From positions 1 to 64,000 of the forward strand of contig JAHDLB010000013.1 in NCBI GenBank assembly GCA_018432315.1: a stretch of DNA of 64,000 bases. Direction: 5' to 3'. The position numbers and the translations under genes were made by a program. Origin of the DNA: Anaerolineae bacterium. GTDB taxonomy: Bacteria > Chloroflexota > Anaerolineae > Aggregatilineales > Aggregatilineaceae. Below the pieces are notes generated by a model. The model worked only from the letters and a program-made list of their open reading frames with translations. It was not told where the DNA came from and ran no database searches. Positions 23,614 through 32,723 of this stretch are shown here, piece by piece. Position 1 is the stretch's first letter, and each line of letters starts with the position of its first letter.

Positions 23614-24966
23614 ATGAAACGATCGCTCCGGACCTTCTACATCCTGATCGCCACCCAGATGTTTTCGCTGATCGGCAGCGAGATGACCGCGCTGGCGGTG
23701 GGCATTCGCGTGTTCAAAGACAGCGGCAGCGCCACCCCCCTGGCAATGGCCGCCTTTTTCGCCGCCGTGCCGCGCATCATCACCACCAGTTTCGCCGGTG
23801 TGCTGGCCGACCGCTGGGACCGGCGCTACGTCATGGTGATCGCCGACGCGGGCCAGGCGGTGGGCACGCTGCTGCTGTTGGTCAGCTTTGCGTCGGGCCA
23901 CTTCCAGGTCTGGCACCTGTACGTCGTCTCGCTGATCCAGGCCGCGTTCGGCACGTTCCAGGGGCCGGCCTTCCAGGCATCGATCACGATGCTGGTGCCC
24001 GACGACCAGCGCGACCGGGCCAACGCCATCCTTCAGATGCGCTCGCCCGCGGCGGGCCTCGTCGCGCCGGCGCTGGCGGGCGTCCTGTTCGCGCTGGTGG
24101 ACGCGACCGGCGTCATGGTGATCGACCTGCTGACCTTCGGCGTGGCGGTGATCGTGGTGATCCTGGTGCACATCCCCCGCCCGGAGCAAACCGACGAAGG
24201 CCGCGCCATGCAGGGCTCCTTCTGGCAGGAAACGCTGGTGGGGTTCCGGGTCCTGTGGGCGCGCCGCCCGTTGTTGATCATGTTACTGGCAGCGACGCTG
24301 GTCAATTTCTTCTTCAACATGGTGGGCGTGCTGTTCACCCCGTACATCCTGAGCTTGACCGGCAGCGAGACGACGCTCGGCATGTTGATGAGCGTCACCA
24401 GCGCGGGAGCCATCGTCGGCGGGATCGTGATGAGCATCTGGGGCGGCACGCGCCCACGCGTTCACACCGCGCTGCCGGGCATCGTCGTCACGGGGGTGTT
24501 CTTCGCGCTGTTCGGCGTCACGCGGTCACCGCTGGCGATGGGCGTGGTCCTGTTCGGCCTGATGTTCCCGATCCCGATCGTCAACGCCGCGTTCGACTCG
24601 ATCCTGCAAGCCAAGACGCCCCCGGACCTGCAAGGGCGCGTGTTCGCGGCGGTGATGCAGGTGGCGCTGCTGGCCTCGCCCATCGCCTATTTGCTGGCCG
24701 GGCCGCTGGCGGATCACGTCTTCGAGCCGGCGGTCGGCGGGGCGACCTGGGACCTGTTCGCGCCGCTGGTCGGCAGCCAGGCCGGGTCCGGCATGGGCCT
24801 GATGGCCGTGATTGGGGGGACGCTCGTCATGCTGACGGCGGCGGCCTTCTACGCCATGCCGACCGTCCGCCACATGGAAGCGACCCTGCCGGACTACAAG
24901 CCGCAGACCGCGGATGAGGAATCGGGCGCCGAGATGCGCGGCCCCGCCGAGCCCGCGACGGCGTAA
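23614..24966 (+). CDS. MFS transporter (macrolide-efflux/enterobactin-exporter-like)
   Basis: A 450-residue major facilitator with about 12 helices. The N-terminus FYILIATQMFSLIGSEMTALAVGIRVF and the cytoplasmic loop GVLADRWDRRYVMVIAD (MFS motif A region, residues 62-78) match the MFS_3/MefA-like branch. A second half begins after a basic loop near residue 205. The C-terminal 40 residues are a charged cytoplasmic tail. Substrate is unknown; relatives export macrolides or siderophores. TATAAT at 23564-23569 lies about 45 bases before the ATG. Confidence 0.85.
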   Translation: MKRSLRTFYILIATQMFSLIGSEMTALAVGIRVFKDSGSATPLAMAAFFAAVPRIITTSFAGVLADRWDRRYVMVIADAGQAVGTLLLLVSFASGHFQVWHLYVVSLIQAAFGTFQGPAFQASITMLVPDDQRDRANAILQMRSPAAGLVAPALAGVLFALVDATGVMVIDLLTFGVAVIVVILVHIPRPEQTDEGRAMQGSFWQETLVGFRVLWARRPLLIMLLAATLVNFFFNMVGVLFTPYILSLTGSETTLGMLMSVTSAGAIVGGIVMSIWGGTRPRVHTALPGIVVTGVFFALFGVTRSPLAMGVVLFGLMFPIPIVNAAFDSILQAKTPPDLQGRVFAAVMQVALLASPIAYLLAGPLADHVFEPAVGGATWDLFAPLVGSQAGSGMGLMAVIGGTLVMLTAAAFYAMPTVRHMEATLPDYKPQTADEESGAEMRGPAEPATA

Positions 24967-25003
24967 GGCACGGCGAATCGCCGGGCGGCGGCGGGGAGCA
25001 AAC

Positions 25004-26329
25004 TCAATCGTCGCCGCCGTGCGCAGCTTCGGCAGCAGCCGCGGCGGGGTGGTCGATGAACCGCAGCGACACCGCCAGCGCGCCGAGCATCATCGCCAGG
25101 GCGGCGATGAAGACGGCTTCGTAGTCCAGCGTCTCGACGATCAGCCCGCCCAGCAGCGGCGCGGAGAGCAGACCGACCGCCGACACCGAGTTGAACAGGC
25201 CCGAATAGACCGGGCGCAGCTCCGGCGTCGCGTAGATCAGCACCCAGTTGATGAAGCTGAAGCCCAACGTCGCCGTCAGCACGCCCGCCACCAGGAAGGC
25301 CACGTACAACGGCGCCGGGCCCACGGCGACGGCCAGCAGCGCCAGCGCGGGCTGCGTGACTCCGGCCAGCAGCACCAGCCGGATGAAGCGCAGCGGGCGC
25401 CGGTCGCCCCACCACGAGAAACCGAGCGCCCCGCCCACCGTGCCGATGGTTTGCATCAGCAGCAGGTGGCTCACGGCTACGTCGCTCTCCATGCCCAGGC
25501 GCTCGGTGCCCAGCCCGATGTAGAACGGCCCGGCCAGCGTGAAGAGCGTTGCCAGCACGCGCGCGGTGATCATGGCGCGGAAGGGGCGGTCGTAGCGCAG
25601 CACGCGCCCCAGGTCGGGCAGGTATTCGCGCAGCGGCGGCGCGGTTTCCTGCACTTTGCCGCCCGGCAGCTCGCGGATGAAGATCACCAACGGGACGGTG
25701 ACCAGAAACAGCAGCCCGGCCAGCACGAACAGCAGGCCGTAATTGTTCGGAAAGGCGGGTCCGTTGTCGCCCAGGATGTGGCGGATGACCGGCGTCAGGC
25801 CCAGGATCGCAACGCCGACCAGCGCGTTCCCATAGCCGAACATGCGCGCCCGGCGGCGGTTGTCCAAGCTGCTGGCGGCCAGGTCCAGCCAGGGCACGCC
25901 GACGACGCCATCGCCCAGCGCCGCCAGCCCGTAGAACAGCATGAACAGCCCCAGCAGCAGCGCCGGGTGATCGGCGCCCAGCGCGAACACGATCCCGCCG
26001 AAGATCAGCATGAAGGTGCGAACCGGGATGTTCGGCCCGACGAACCACCATTTCTTGTTGTGCACGCGCACCAGGCTGCGGGCGATGAGCAACTGCGGCA
26101 GCAGCCAGCCGACCTCGAACATCTGGCTCGACAACGCGATCAGGATCTCCGAGTCGGTCAGTTGGCGCACGAAGTCGGGAATGACGGTCGTGGGGCCGAT
26201 CAGGTTGAAGCCGATGCTGAACAGCACGAAGTCGGCCAGGAACAGCACGAAGTTGCGCCGGTAGACGCTCTCGCGCTCGACGGCGGACAGGGGGGCCGGG
26301 GTAGCGGGTTGATCGGACATCGCGCGCAC
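25004..26329 (-). CDS. MFS transporter
   Basis: A 441-residue transporter with about 12 helices, unrelated in detail to the neighbour at 23614 and convergent with it. The first helix region reads NFVLFLADFVLFSIGFNLIGPTTVIPDFVRQL and a basic loop LIARSLVRVHNKKWWFVG follows helix 2. In the second half GGALGFSWWGDRRPLRFIRL corresponds to the repeated motif A. A His/Asp/Ala-rich tail ends the protein. This pattern is common in Chloroflexota MFS proteins of unknown substrate. Confidence 0.85.
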   Translation of the reverse strand: MRAMSDQPATPAPLSAVERESVYRRNFVLFLADFVLFSIGFNLIGPTTVIPDFVRQLTDSEILIALSSQMFEVGWLLPQLLIARSLVRVHNKKWWFVGPNIPVRTFMLIFGGIVFALGADHPALLLGLFMLFYGLAALGDGVVGVPWLDLAASSLDNRRRARMFGYGNALVGVAILGLTPVIRHILGDNGPAFPNNYGLLFVLAGLLFLVTVPLVIFIRELPGGKVQETAPPLREYLPDLGRVLRYDRPFRAMITARVLATLFTLAGPFYIGLGTERLGMESDVAVSHLLLMQTIGTVGGALGFSWWGDRRPLRFIRLVLLAGVTQPALALLAVAVGPAPLYVAFLVAGVLTATLGFSFINWVLIYATPELRPVYSGLFNSVSAVGLLSAPLLGGLIVETLDYEAVFIAALAMMLGALAVSLRFIDHPAAAAAEAAHGGDD

Positions 26330-26392
26330 TTTCGGGCGAAATGGCTCGTCCGGCCTATTCTACGCCCCGGCGGGCGTTCCGTCTAGAGCGCG

Positions 26393-26424
26393 GTTGGCGA
26401 ACATCTTAGCGCCAACTCTATAAT
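26393..26424 (+). promoter_or_regulatory. Promoter and possible operator of the 2-oxoacid dehydrogenase operon
   Basis: TATAAT (26419-26424) is a consensus -10; TTGGCG (26394-26399) is a plausible -35 at 19 bases. An inverted repeat GTTGGCG (26393-26399) and CGCCAAC (26410-26416) with a 10-base spacer covers the -35 and spacer, a placement suited to repression. The ATG of the first gene follows 44 bases downstream behind AGGGAG. Confidence 0.5.
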
Positions 26425-26467
26425 CTCTGATATTCGCCACACTAAAGATAGTTTTAGGGAGATTTGT

Positions 26468-27496
26468 ATGGCAACGGATGTACAGATCGCGCACCAGATC
26501 GACGACACGGGTGTCGACCTGGATGCCAAGCTGCTGTTGGAGCTGTACTGGCAGATGGTCCGCGCGCGGCGCACAGACGAGCGCACGTGGGTGCTGCACC
26601 GCCAGGGCAAAATCGCGTTTCACATCTCCGGCATCGGCCACGAAGGGATCCAGATAGGGGCGGCCTACGCCATGCGGCGCGGCTACGACTACGCCCAGCT
26701 TTACTACCGCGACCTGGCGTTTGCGATGGCGATGGGCTACACGCCCCACGATTTCATGCTGTCGATCTTCGGCAAGGCCGGCGAGCCGACCAGCGGCGCG
26801 CGCCAGATGCCGTCCCACTTCAGCAGCCGGGCGCTCGGGATGCTGTCGTCGTCCAGCCCGGTCGCGACGCAGGTGCCCCAGGCGGCGGGCGCGGCGCTGG
26901 CGTGCAAGCTGCGCGGCGAGGACCGGGTCACGGTCGTCACGCTCGGCGAGGGGTCCACCAGCGAGGGCGACTTCTACGAGGGACTCAACTGGGCGGGCGT
27001 GCACAAGCTGCCGCTGGTGTGCATCGTCCAGAACAACATCTACGCGATCTCGGTGCCGGTTCACCTGCAGATGGCCGTGCCCAACGTGGCCGACCGTGCG
27101 CCGATGTTCGGCATCGCGGGGGCCATCGTCGATGGCAACGACGTGCTGGCCTCGTACCGCGTGATGTCCGAGGCCATCCAGCGGGCGCGCGAGGGCGGCG
27201 GGGCCACCCTGGTCGAAGCCAAGACTTACCGCCCCGTGCCCCATTCGTCCGACGACGACGACCGCACCTACCGCACCCGCGACGAGGTCGAAACCTGGAA
27301 GCAGCGCGATCCGATCCTGCGCTTTCAGGCGTATCTGCGCGAGCGCGGGCTGCTCGACGACGAGGCCATCGACGAGATCGAGCAGCGCGTCCGCCAGGAA
27401 GTGGACGAGGCCCAGGCCGCCGCCGAGGCCGCGCCCTATCCACCCGCCGAGGATGCGCTCTACCCGCTGTTCAAGCCGCTGGACGAGACGGACTGA
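26468..27496 (+). CDS. bkdA1: Branched-chain 2-oxoacid dehydrogenase E1, alpha subunit
   Basis: A 342-residue thiamine-diphosphate-dependent E1 alpha subunit that decarboxylates a 2-oxoacid. The ThDP motif is seen as GEGSTSEGDFYEGLNWA followed by QNNIYAISVP (residues 158-195). The preceding segment SGARQMPSHFSSRALG and SSSPVATQVPQAAGAALA follows the branched-chain enzyme (BCKDHA-like) rather than pyruvate dehydrogenase pattern. The phosphorylation-loop equivalent is HSSDDDDRTYR. It leads an operon with E1 beta and E2. Pyruvate or acetoin as substrate cannot be fully excluded. Confidence 0.88.
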   Translation: MATDVQIAHQIDDTGVDLDAKLLLELYWQMVRARRTDERTWVLHRQGKIAFHISGIGHEGIQIGAAYAMRRGYDYAQLYYRDLAFAMAMGYTPHDFMLSIFGKAGEPTSGARQMPSHFSSRALGMLSSSSPVATQVPQAAGAALACKLRGEDRVTVVTLGEGSTSEGDFYEGLNWAGVHKLPLVCIVQNNIYAISVPVHLQMAVPNVADRAPMFGIAGAIVDGNDVLASYRVMSEAIQRAREGGGATLVEAKTYRPVPHSSDDDDRTYRTRDEVETWKQRDPILRFQAYLRERGLLDDEAIDEIEQRVRQEVDEAQAAAEAAPYPPAEDALYPLFKPLDETD

Positions 27497-27544
27497 GTCT
27501 CGCCCGGCCTGCCATACTAATTTTTTCCAGGAGCCACAACAGCT

Positions 27545-28534
27545 ATGCCCGAAATCACCCTCATCGAAGGACTGCGCCAGGCGATGGACGAGGAGATGGC
27601 GCGCGACGATCGCGTCTTCATCACCGGCGAGGACGTCGGCCCGCGCGGCGGCGTCTTTCGCGCGACCGTCGGCCTGTTCGACAAATACGGCGCGGACCGC
27701 GTGATCGACTCCCCGCTGGCCGAGCTGAGCATCGTCGCGATCGGGATCGGCGCGGCGATGGCCGGGATGCACCCGATCTGCGAAATCCAGTTCGCGGATT
27801 ACATCTTCCCCGCCTTCAACCAGATCGTGAACGAGGCGGCGCTGATCCACTACCGCACCGGCGGCGACTGGCACTGCCCGATGGTCATCCGCGCGCCCTA
27901 CGGCGGCGGCATCGGCGGCGGGCTGTACCACTCGCAGAGCGTCGAGGCGTTCTTCGCCCACGCGCCCGGCCTGAAGGTAGTGATCCCCAGCACGGCCTAC
28001 GACGCCAAAGGGCTGCTCAAAGCCGCCATCCGCGATCCCAACCCAGTGATGTTCTTCGAGCCGAAGAAAGGCTACCGGCTGATCCGGGGCGAGGTGCCCG
28101 ATGGCGAGGATGTGCTGGTCCCGATCGGCCCGGCCAACGTCACGCGCCAGGGGACGGACGTCACCGTCTACGCCTACGGCATGATGCACCACTACGCGCT
28201 CCAGGCCGCGCAGACGGTCGCCGCGCAGGACGGGATCGAGTGCGAGGTGGTCGACATCCGCACGCTGGTCCCGCTGGACAAGGAGACGGTGATCGCGTCG
28301 TTCAAGAAGACCGGCAAGGCATTGATCGTATACGAGGACAACCGCTTCCTGGGCTACGGCGCGGAGATCGCGGCCATCCTGAGCGATGAGGCGTTCGAGT
28401 ACATGGACGGCCCGATCCGGCGGCTGGCCGGGCTGGACGTGCCGGGCGTGCCGTTCGCGCACACCATGCAGGACCTGTTCATGCCCAGCCCGGAGAAGAT
28501 CGCCAGCGCCATCCGCGATCTGGCCGCGTATTAA
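27545..28534 (+). CDS. bkdA2: Branched-chain 2-oxoacid dehydrogenase E1, beta subunit
   Basis: A 329-residue E1 beta subunit that pairs with the preceding alpha subunit. It starts with ITLIEGLRQAMDEEMARDDRVFITGEDVG, the standard opening of the family. It also has EIQFADYIFPAFNQIVNEAA, the APYGGGIGGGLYHSQSVEAFFAH region and the C-terminal transketolase domain (EVVDIRTLVPLDKETV, YEDNRFLGYGAEIAA). An AGGAGC site lies 10 bases before the ATG. The 48-base gap to the upstream gene contains no terminator. Confidence 0.92.
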   Translation: MPEITLIEGLRQAMDEEMARDDRVFITGEDVGPRGGVFRATVGLFDKYGADRVIDSPLAELSIVAIGIGAAMAGMHPICEIQFADYIFPAFNQIVNEAALIHYRTGGDWHCPMVIRAPYGGGIGGGLYHSQSVEAFFAHAPGLKVVIPSTAYDAKGLLKAAIRDPNPVMFFEPKKGYRLIRGEVPDGEDVLVPIGPANVTRQGTDVTVYAYGMMHHYALQAAQTVAAQDGIECEVVDIRTLVPLDKETVIASFKKTGKALIVYEDNRFLGYGAEIAAILSDEAFEYMDGPIRRLAGLDVPGVPFAHTMQDLFMPSPEKIASAIRDLAAY

Positions 28535-28558
28535 GTTAATCTTTAGGGGAACGAACTG

Positions 28559-29860
28559 ATGCCAACGAAAGTCATTATGCCCCAGATGGGCGAGAGCGTG
28601 GTCGAAGGTACCGTCGGCAAGTGGCTGAAGCATGAAGGCGACGCCGTCGAGCAGTACGAGCCGATCGTCGAGGTCGAAACCGACAAGGTCACGTCCGAAG
28701 TCACCGCCGTGACGGGCGGCACGCTGCTCAAGATTTACGTGGACGAGGGCCGGACCGTCGACGCGGGGACCGTGCTGGCGATGATCGGCGAGCCGGGCGA
28801 AGCGGTGCCCGACATCGTGGAGTCCGAGGTCGTGGCGGCGCTCGGCCACGCCGCTCGCGGGAGCGAAACGCCAGCCCCAGCGGCGGCTTCCTCTCCCGCG
28901 CCGGAACCCGCCCCGCCCCGCGCCAGCACGACGCACGTCACGCCGGTCGTGGCGCGCATCGCTGCCGAGCACAACGTCGACGTCAGCCGGATTCAAGGCA
29001 CCGGCCACGGTGGGCGCGTCACCAAAAAGGACATCATGGCCTACATCGAGTCGCAGCCGGCGGAAGCCGATCTGCCGCCCTGGGAGCGCCCCGGCAGCGG
29101 CGACCTGTTCAAGATCGAGGACGCGGAGGCCGCCGCGCCGCCGGATCACGTCCACGCGCCGCCGCCCGCGCCGGGGAGGCCGGGCGACCTGGTGCCGCAC
29201 AGCACCATGCGCAAGCGCATCGCCGAGCACATGGTCCTCAGCAAGCTGCATACCGCGCCCCACGTCACGACCGTGTTCGAGGCCAACATGAGCGCCGTGA
29301 TGGCTCACCGCGCCGCGCACAAGGCCGACTTCGCCCGGCGCGGGATCAACCTGACGTTCACGGCCTATTTCGCCGCCGCCACCGCCGAGGCGCTGCGCCG
29401 CCATCCGCACGTCAACAGCCAGTGGCGCGACGATGGCGTGCTGCTCAAGCCGGAGATCAACATCGGCATGGCGGTGGCGCTGGACGAAGGGTTGATCGTC
29501 CCGGTGATCAAGCGCGCCGATGAGCTGTCGCTCGCCGGGCTGGCGCGGCTGGTGAACGATCTCGCGGCGCGGGCGCGGTCCAACGCACTGGCGCCGGACG
29601 AGGTCCAGGGCGGCACGTTCACCATCACCAATCACGGCGTCGCGGGCAGCCTGTTCGCCACGCCGATCATCAACCAGCCGCAGACGGGCATCCTGGGCGT
29701 GGGCGCGATCAAGAAGCGCGTCGTCGTGCTGGACAACGACGCGATCGCCGTCCGCCCGATGGTCTACCTGTCGTTCACGTTCGACCATCGCGTGCTGGAT
29801 GGCGCGTCGGCGGACTGGTTCGTCGCGGAGATCGTCAAGCTGCTGGAGGGGTGGGGGTAG
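28559..29860 (+). CDS. bkdB: Branched-chain 2-oxoacid dehydrogenase E2, dihydrolipoyl acyltransferase
   Basis: A 433-residue E2 core protein. Residues 1-77 form one lipoyl domain with the modified lysine in VETDKVTSEV (about residue 43). After an Ala/Pro linker, residues 122-160 form the peripheral-subunit-binding domain (VTPVVARIAAEHNVDVSRIQGTG, GGRVTKKDI). After a second linker the catalytic domain (210-433) ends with FDHRVLDGASADWF, carrying the HxxxDG active site. No E3 (lipoamide dehydrogenase) gene follows, so E3 must be shared and encoded elsewhere. A hairpin terminator lies after the stop. Confidence 0.93.
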   Translation: MPTKVIMPQMGESVVEGTVGKWLKHEGDAVEQYEPIVEVETDKVTSEVTAVTGGTLLKIYVDEGRTVDAGTVLAMIGEPGEAVPDIVESEVVAALGHAARGSETPAPAAASSPAPEPAPPRASTTHVTPVVARIAAEHNVDVSRIQGTGHGGRVTKKDIMAYIESQPAEADLPPWERPGSGDLFKIEDAEAAAPPDHVHAPPPAPGRPGDLVPHSTMRKRIAEHMVLSKLHTAPHVTTVFEANMSAVMAHRAAHKADFARRGINLTFTAYFAAATAEALRRHPHVNSQWRDDGVLLKPEINIGMAVALDEGLIVPVIKRADELSLAGLARLVNDLAARARSNALAPDEVQGGTFTITNHGVAGSLFATPIINQPQTGILGVGAIKKRVVVLDNDAIAVRPMVYLSFTFDHRVLDGASADWFVAEIVKLLEGWG

Positions 29861-29890
29861 GAACGGCAGCGGAAAACAGCGGGAAATTCC

Positions 29891-29918
29891 ATCAGGGGGC
29901 GGTAGTTCGCCCCCTGAT
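29891..29918 (+). terminator. Hairpin between convergent bkdB and GNAT genes
   Basis: ATCAGGGGGCG (29891-29901) and CGCCCCCTGAT (29908-29918) form a perfect 11-bp stem with a 6-base loop, followed by CGTTGTG. The T-tract is weak on both sides, but the stem is very stable and lies midway between convergent genes. Confidence 0.6.
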
Positions 29919-29929
29919 CGTTGTGCGGC

Positions 29930-30847
29930 TCACCACACCTTGCGCCAGGCGTGATCGATATCCACGTCGGTGAAACCGAGCGACTCGTACAGGCGGTTCG
30001 CCGCGACCATGTCGCCCGTGCCCACCTCGGCCATGACCGCGCCCTGCGCCGCCAGCCGCCGCAGCCCCGCGACCATCGCCGCCTGGGCGAGCTTGCGGCG
30101 CAGGTGGTCCGGATGCGTGCAGACCGGCTCGAACGTGCCTACCCGGTTGGCCGCGTCGTAGGTCACGCCCGCGGTCGCGGCCAGCGCCCCGTCCGGCGCC
30201 TCGATCACGATGTCGAGGTCGGACCGGTACGACGGCGATTGATGAAACTGGCGCAGTTCCTCGCCGGTGTGGACAGTGCGCCCGAACGCCGCGTTGAGCA
30301 GGTCCGCCATGCGCTGGCAGTCCGCGTCATCGTCGCGCAGCGTGCGAACCGTGTACCCGTCCGGAACCGCGATCGCCGGGATCGGCCCGTCCATCCAGCG
30401 GCGGCGGTAGGTGCCGTAGCCGGGAAGCTGCTCGTACCCGCGCCGGGCCAGCAGTGACTGGCGGGGCGTGTCGTACTCGTACACGTCCAGGAGCACCTGC
30501 CGGCGGCCATCCGGCCCCGGCACGGCGAGGTATTCCTCGCCCCAGGCGATCATCTCGTCTTCCAGGTGGCGGAAGTCCGGGTGAATCTCCAGGAAGACCC
30601 AGCCCGGCCCCTCTGGGTGAACCGCGCCCACCAGGTCGCCCGCCGCCGTCTCCCAGACGCGCACGGTCGTCTGCCAGGGGCGGTCCCCGATCAGCATGTC
30701 GTCGGCGGCGCGGTGCGAGCACCAGCCCTCCCAGCGCCGGATCTCCCAGTTGTGCCGGTTCTGGTTGCGCGGATAGGTCGCGATCAACAGGTCGCGGATG
30801 CGCCAGAAATCGGCGTCGTGTTGGTACGGTCGTGAATGGATTTGCAT
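29930..30847 (-). CDS. Double GNAT-domain acetyltransferase
   Basis: A 305-residue protein with two acetyltransferase halves. The N-terminal half (residues 1-150) holds GDLVGAVHPEG and EIHPDFRHLEDEMIAWGEEYL, a degenerate GNAT core. The C-terminal half (160-305) has the full pattern YTVRTLRDDDADCQRMADLLNAAFG (shortened) and the acetyl-CoA region VCTHPDHLRRKLAQAAMVAGLRRLAAQGA, where the usual RxxGxG/A is RRKLAQA, then NRLYESLGF. Substrate unknown. It lies 29 bases downstream of the ABC-F gene in the same direction and may share its transcript. Confidence 0.8.
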   Translation of the reverse strand: MQIHSRPYQHDADFWRIRDLLIATYPRNQNRHNWEIRRWEGWCSHRAADDMLIGDRPWQTTVRVWETAAGDLVGAVHPEGPGWVFLEIHPDFRHLEDEMIAWGEEYLAVPGPDGRRQVLLDVYEYDTPRQSLLARRGYEQLPGYGTYRRRWMDGPIPAIAVPDGYTVRTLRDDDADCQRMADLLNAAFGRTVHTGEELRQFHQSPSYRSDLDIVIEAPDGALAATAGVTYDAANRVGTFEPVCTHPDHLRRKLAQAAMVAGLRRLAAQGAVMAEVGTGDMVAANRLYESLGFTDVDIDHAWRKVW

Positions 30848-30876
30848 GATGCAAACGCCTCCTCAAGCGTGAAACG

Positions 30877-32532
30877 TCATGCCAGCAGCGGTTCGCGGAC
30901 CTGCACGGCCAGCGCGCCGTTTTCGATGTACCAGACGGTGGTGGCGAACTTGTCCACGAAATAGCGATCGTGAACCACCGCCAGCACGCTGCCCTGGAAG
31001 GCCGCCAGCGCTTCCTCGAACTTCTCGCGCGAGGGCACGTCCAGGTGATTGATCGGCTCGTCGAGCACCAGCAGGTTCGCGCCGCGCGCCACCAGTACGG
31101 CCAGCATCAGCCGCGCCCGCTCGCCGTAGCTCAGGCTGGCGACCGGCGTGAAGACGTCGTCCCCGGCGAACAGGAAGTAGTGCAGGAACGAGCGCGCGTC
31201 GGTGTGGCTCAGCGGCGCTTCGGTCTGGATGATCGCCAGCGCGCTGCCCGCCGGATCGAGGATTTCCTGCTCCTGGGCCAGGTAGCCGATCCGGACGCTG
31301 GCTCCGATCCGGGCGCGCCCGCCCAGCGGCGGCACCTCGCCGATGATGGTCTTGAGCAGCGTGCTCTTGCCGTGGCCGTTCGGCCCCAGCACGGCCACCC
31401 GCTCCCCGGCGCGCAGCGTCAGGTTCAGGTCGCGCAGCAGCGGCGCCGCCGGGTCGTAGCCCACGGTCAGCCCTTCCAGGGAGACGACGTCCTGCCCGGT
31501 CGCCGGCAGATCGCCGAAGTCCAGCTTGAGGCTCCACGTCTGGCGGGGCTTCTCGACGCGTTCCGCCGCGTCGAGATACTTCCTGAGACGTGTCGCTTTG
31601 GCCTGGGCGCGCGCGGCGACCTTCTTTGCGTAGCGCCGCTGGTGGTCGTTGATGGTCGCGTTTTCCTTGCGGACGGCGCGGGCCATCGTCTGGCGGACGT
31701 CGGACTGCAGGCGCGCGATCTCGACCTGCTGATCGCGCCATTGGGCCCACTGCCGGTCCAGCTCCGAGCGGATCGTCGCGACGTAGGCGCTGTAGTTGCC
31801 CTCCACCACGCGGGCGGTGTGCGTCTGGCCGTCGATGGCGACGACGCGCGTCACGGTTTCGTCGAGAAACGTGCGGTCGTGCGAGACGATCAGCGCGCCG
31901 CCGGGAAAGGTCTTCAGCCAGCCTTCCAGCCATTCGAGCGCCGTCACGTCGAGGTGGTTGGTCGGCTCGTCCAGGATCAGGAGCTGCGGATCGTTGACCA
32001 GCAGCGCGGCCAGCCCCAGCCGGGTTTTCTGCCCGCCGGACAGCGTGCCGACCGGCGTGCCCAGCGGGACGTCGCCCAGGCCCAGCCCGGCCAGGATGCG
32101 CTCGCTCTCGCCGGAATCCACCTGGCGGCTGAGCGTCTCCAGCCGGTCGAGCGCTTCGGCATAGGCGGCCATGTGCGCGTCCTGCTCGGACCCCGCCGCC
32201 GCGGCCACCGACGCCGCCCGCCGTTCGACCTCGGCCTCGGCTTCGCGCAACGCCGCCGCCAGCGGGTACAGCGCGTCGCGCAGCGGAGTCTCGTCCGGCA
32301 CGTCGAGCCCTTGCGGCAGATAGCCCACCCGCAGATCGGACGGCGAGAACTGCACGCCGCCGCCGTCCGGCGACAGCTCGCCCATGACGATCCTCAGCAG
32401 CGTGGTTTTGCCGCTGCCGTTGGGGCCGATCAGCGCCACGCGCTCGCCGGGGTTGACGGTGAACGATACGTTGTGGAGCACCGGGGCATCCGCGCCCGGA
32501 AAGCGTTTCGAGAGATTGGAGACGGTTAACAT
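30877..32532 (-). CDS. ABC-F family ATPase (ribosome-associated, possible antibiotic-resistance factor)
   Basis: A 551-residue soluble protein with two ABC domains and no membrane part. Domain 1 has Walker A GPNGSGKTT (residues 36-44), signature LSGGQ and Walker B LLILDEPTNHLD. Domain 2 has Walker A GPNGHGKST, signature LSYGE and Walker B LLVLDEPINHLD. The interdomain linker (about residues 245-330) is a long basic helical hairpin (ENATINDHQRRYAKKVAARAQ) as expected for an ABC-F that reaches into the ribosomal exit site. The gene is preceded by a regulatory leader (32533-32820) of the kind used by drug-inducible resistance genes. Drug specificity cannot be told. Confidence 0.9.
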   Translation of the reverse strand: MLTVSNLSKRFPGADAPVLHNVSFTVNPGERVALIGPNGSGKTTLLRIVMGELSPDGGGVQFSPSDLRVGYLPQGLDVPDETPLRDALYPLAAALREAEAEVERRAASVAAAAGSEQDAHMAAYAEALDRLETLSRQVDSGESERILAGLGLGDVPLGTPVGTLSGGQKTRLGLAALLVNDPQLLILDEPTNHLDVTALEWLEGWLKTFPGGALIVSHDRTFLDETVTRVVAIDGQTHTARVVEGNYSAYVATIRSELDRQWAQWRDQQVEIARLQSDVRQTMARAVRKENATINDHQRRYAKKVAARAQAKATRLRKYLDAAERVEKPRQTWSLKLDFGDLPATGQDVVSLEGLTVGYDPAAPLLRDLNLTLRAGERVAVLGPNGHGKSTLLKTIIGEVPPLGGRARIGASVRIGYLAQEQEILDPAGSALAIIQTEAPLSHTDARSFLHYFLFAGDDVFTPVASLSYGERARLMLAVLVARGANLLVLDEPINHLDVPSREKFEEALAAFQGSVLAVVHDRYFVDKFATTVWYIENGALAVQVREPLLA

Positions 32533-32583
32533 GGTCCAGGTCCTTCCTGCGCCAGCGGGGCGGGCGGCCCGGCTGGTGGCCGA

Positions 32584-32685
32584 TCAACGCGAGTCGGGGA
32601 TACAACACAAAACGCCGCCAGGAATGCCCGTGCGGCGTAAGTTGACTCGATGAGGTGGCAGGGTGAATCGGTTGTCAGCCATCAT
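32584..32685 (-). CDS. Leader ORF 2 upstream of the ABC-F gene
   Basis: A 33-codon frame, ATG ATG at 32685-32680 to TGA at 32586-32584, coding MMADNRFTLPPHRVN, then LRRTGIPGGVLCC, then IPDSR. It lacks a good ribosome-binding site. The terminator-like hairpin (32638-32612) lies inside it, so ribosome position on this frame could set whether the hairpin forms. No homologue was recognised with certainty. It may be a translated sensor peptide or a fortuitous frame. Confidence 0.4.
   Translation of the reverse strand: MMADNRFTLPPHRVNLRRTGIPGGVLCCIPDSR
32612..32638 (-). terminator. Attenuator-like intrinsic terminator in the ABC-F leader
   Basis: Read on the minus strand: ACGCCGC (32638-32632), a 13-base loop, GCGGCGT (32618-32612), then TTTGTGTT. 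It lies about 180 bases after the promoter and 80 bases before the ABC-F start, so it can stop transcription before the gene. Confidence 0.65.
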
Positions 32686-32723
32686 GCGACAAGGTCACAG
32701 CACACAAGCAGTCCCGCGGAGGG

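Noticed and set aside
26360-29788. A 1142-codon open frame on the minus strand
   Set aside because: It lies wholly antisense to the well-identified E1a, E1b and E2 genes; its translation is low-complexity, rich in Arg, His, Asp and Gly. Such frames are a by-product of high GC at third codon positions.
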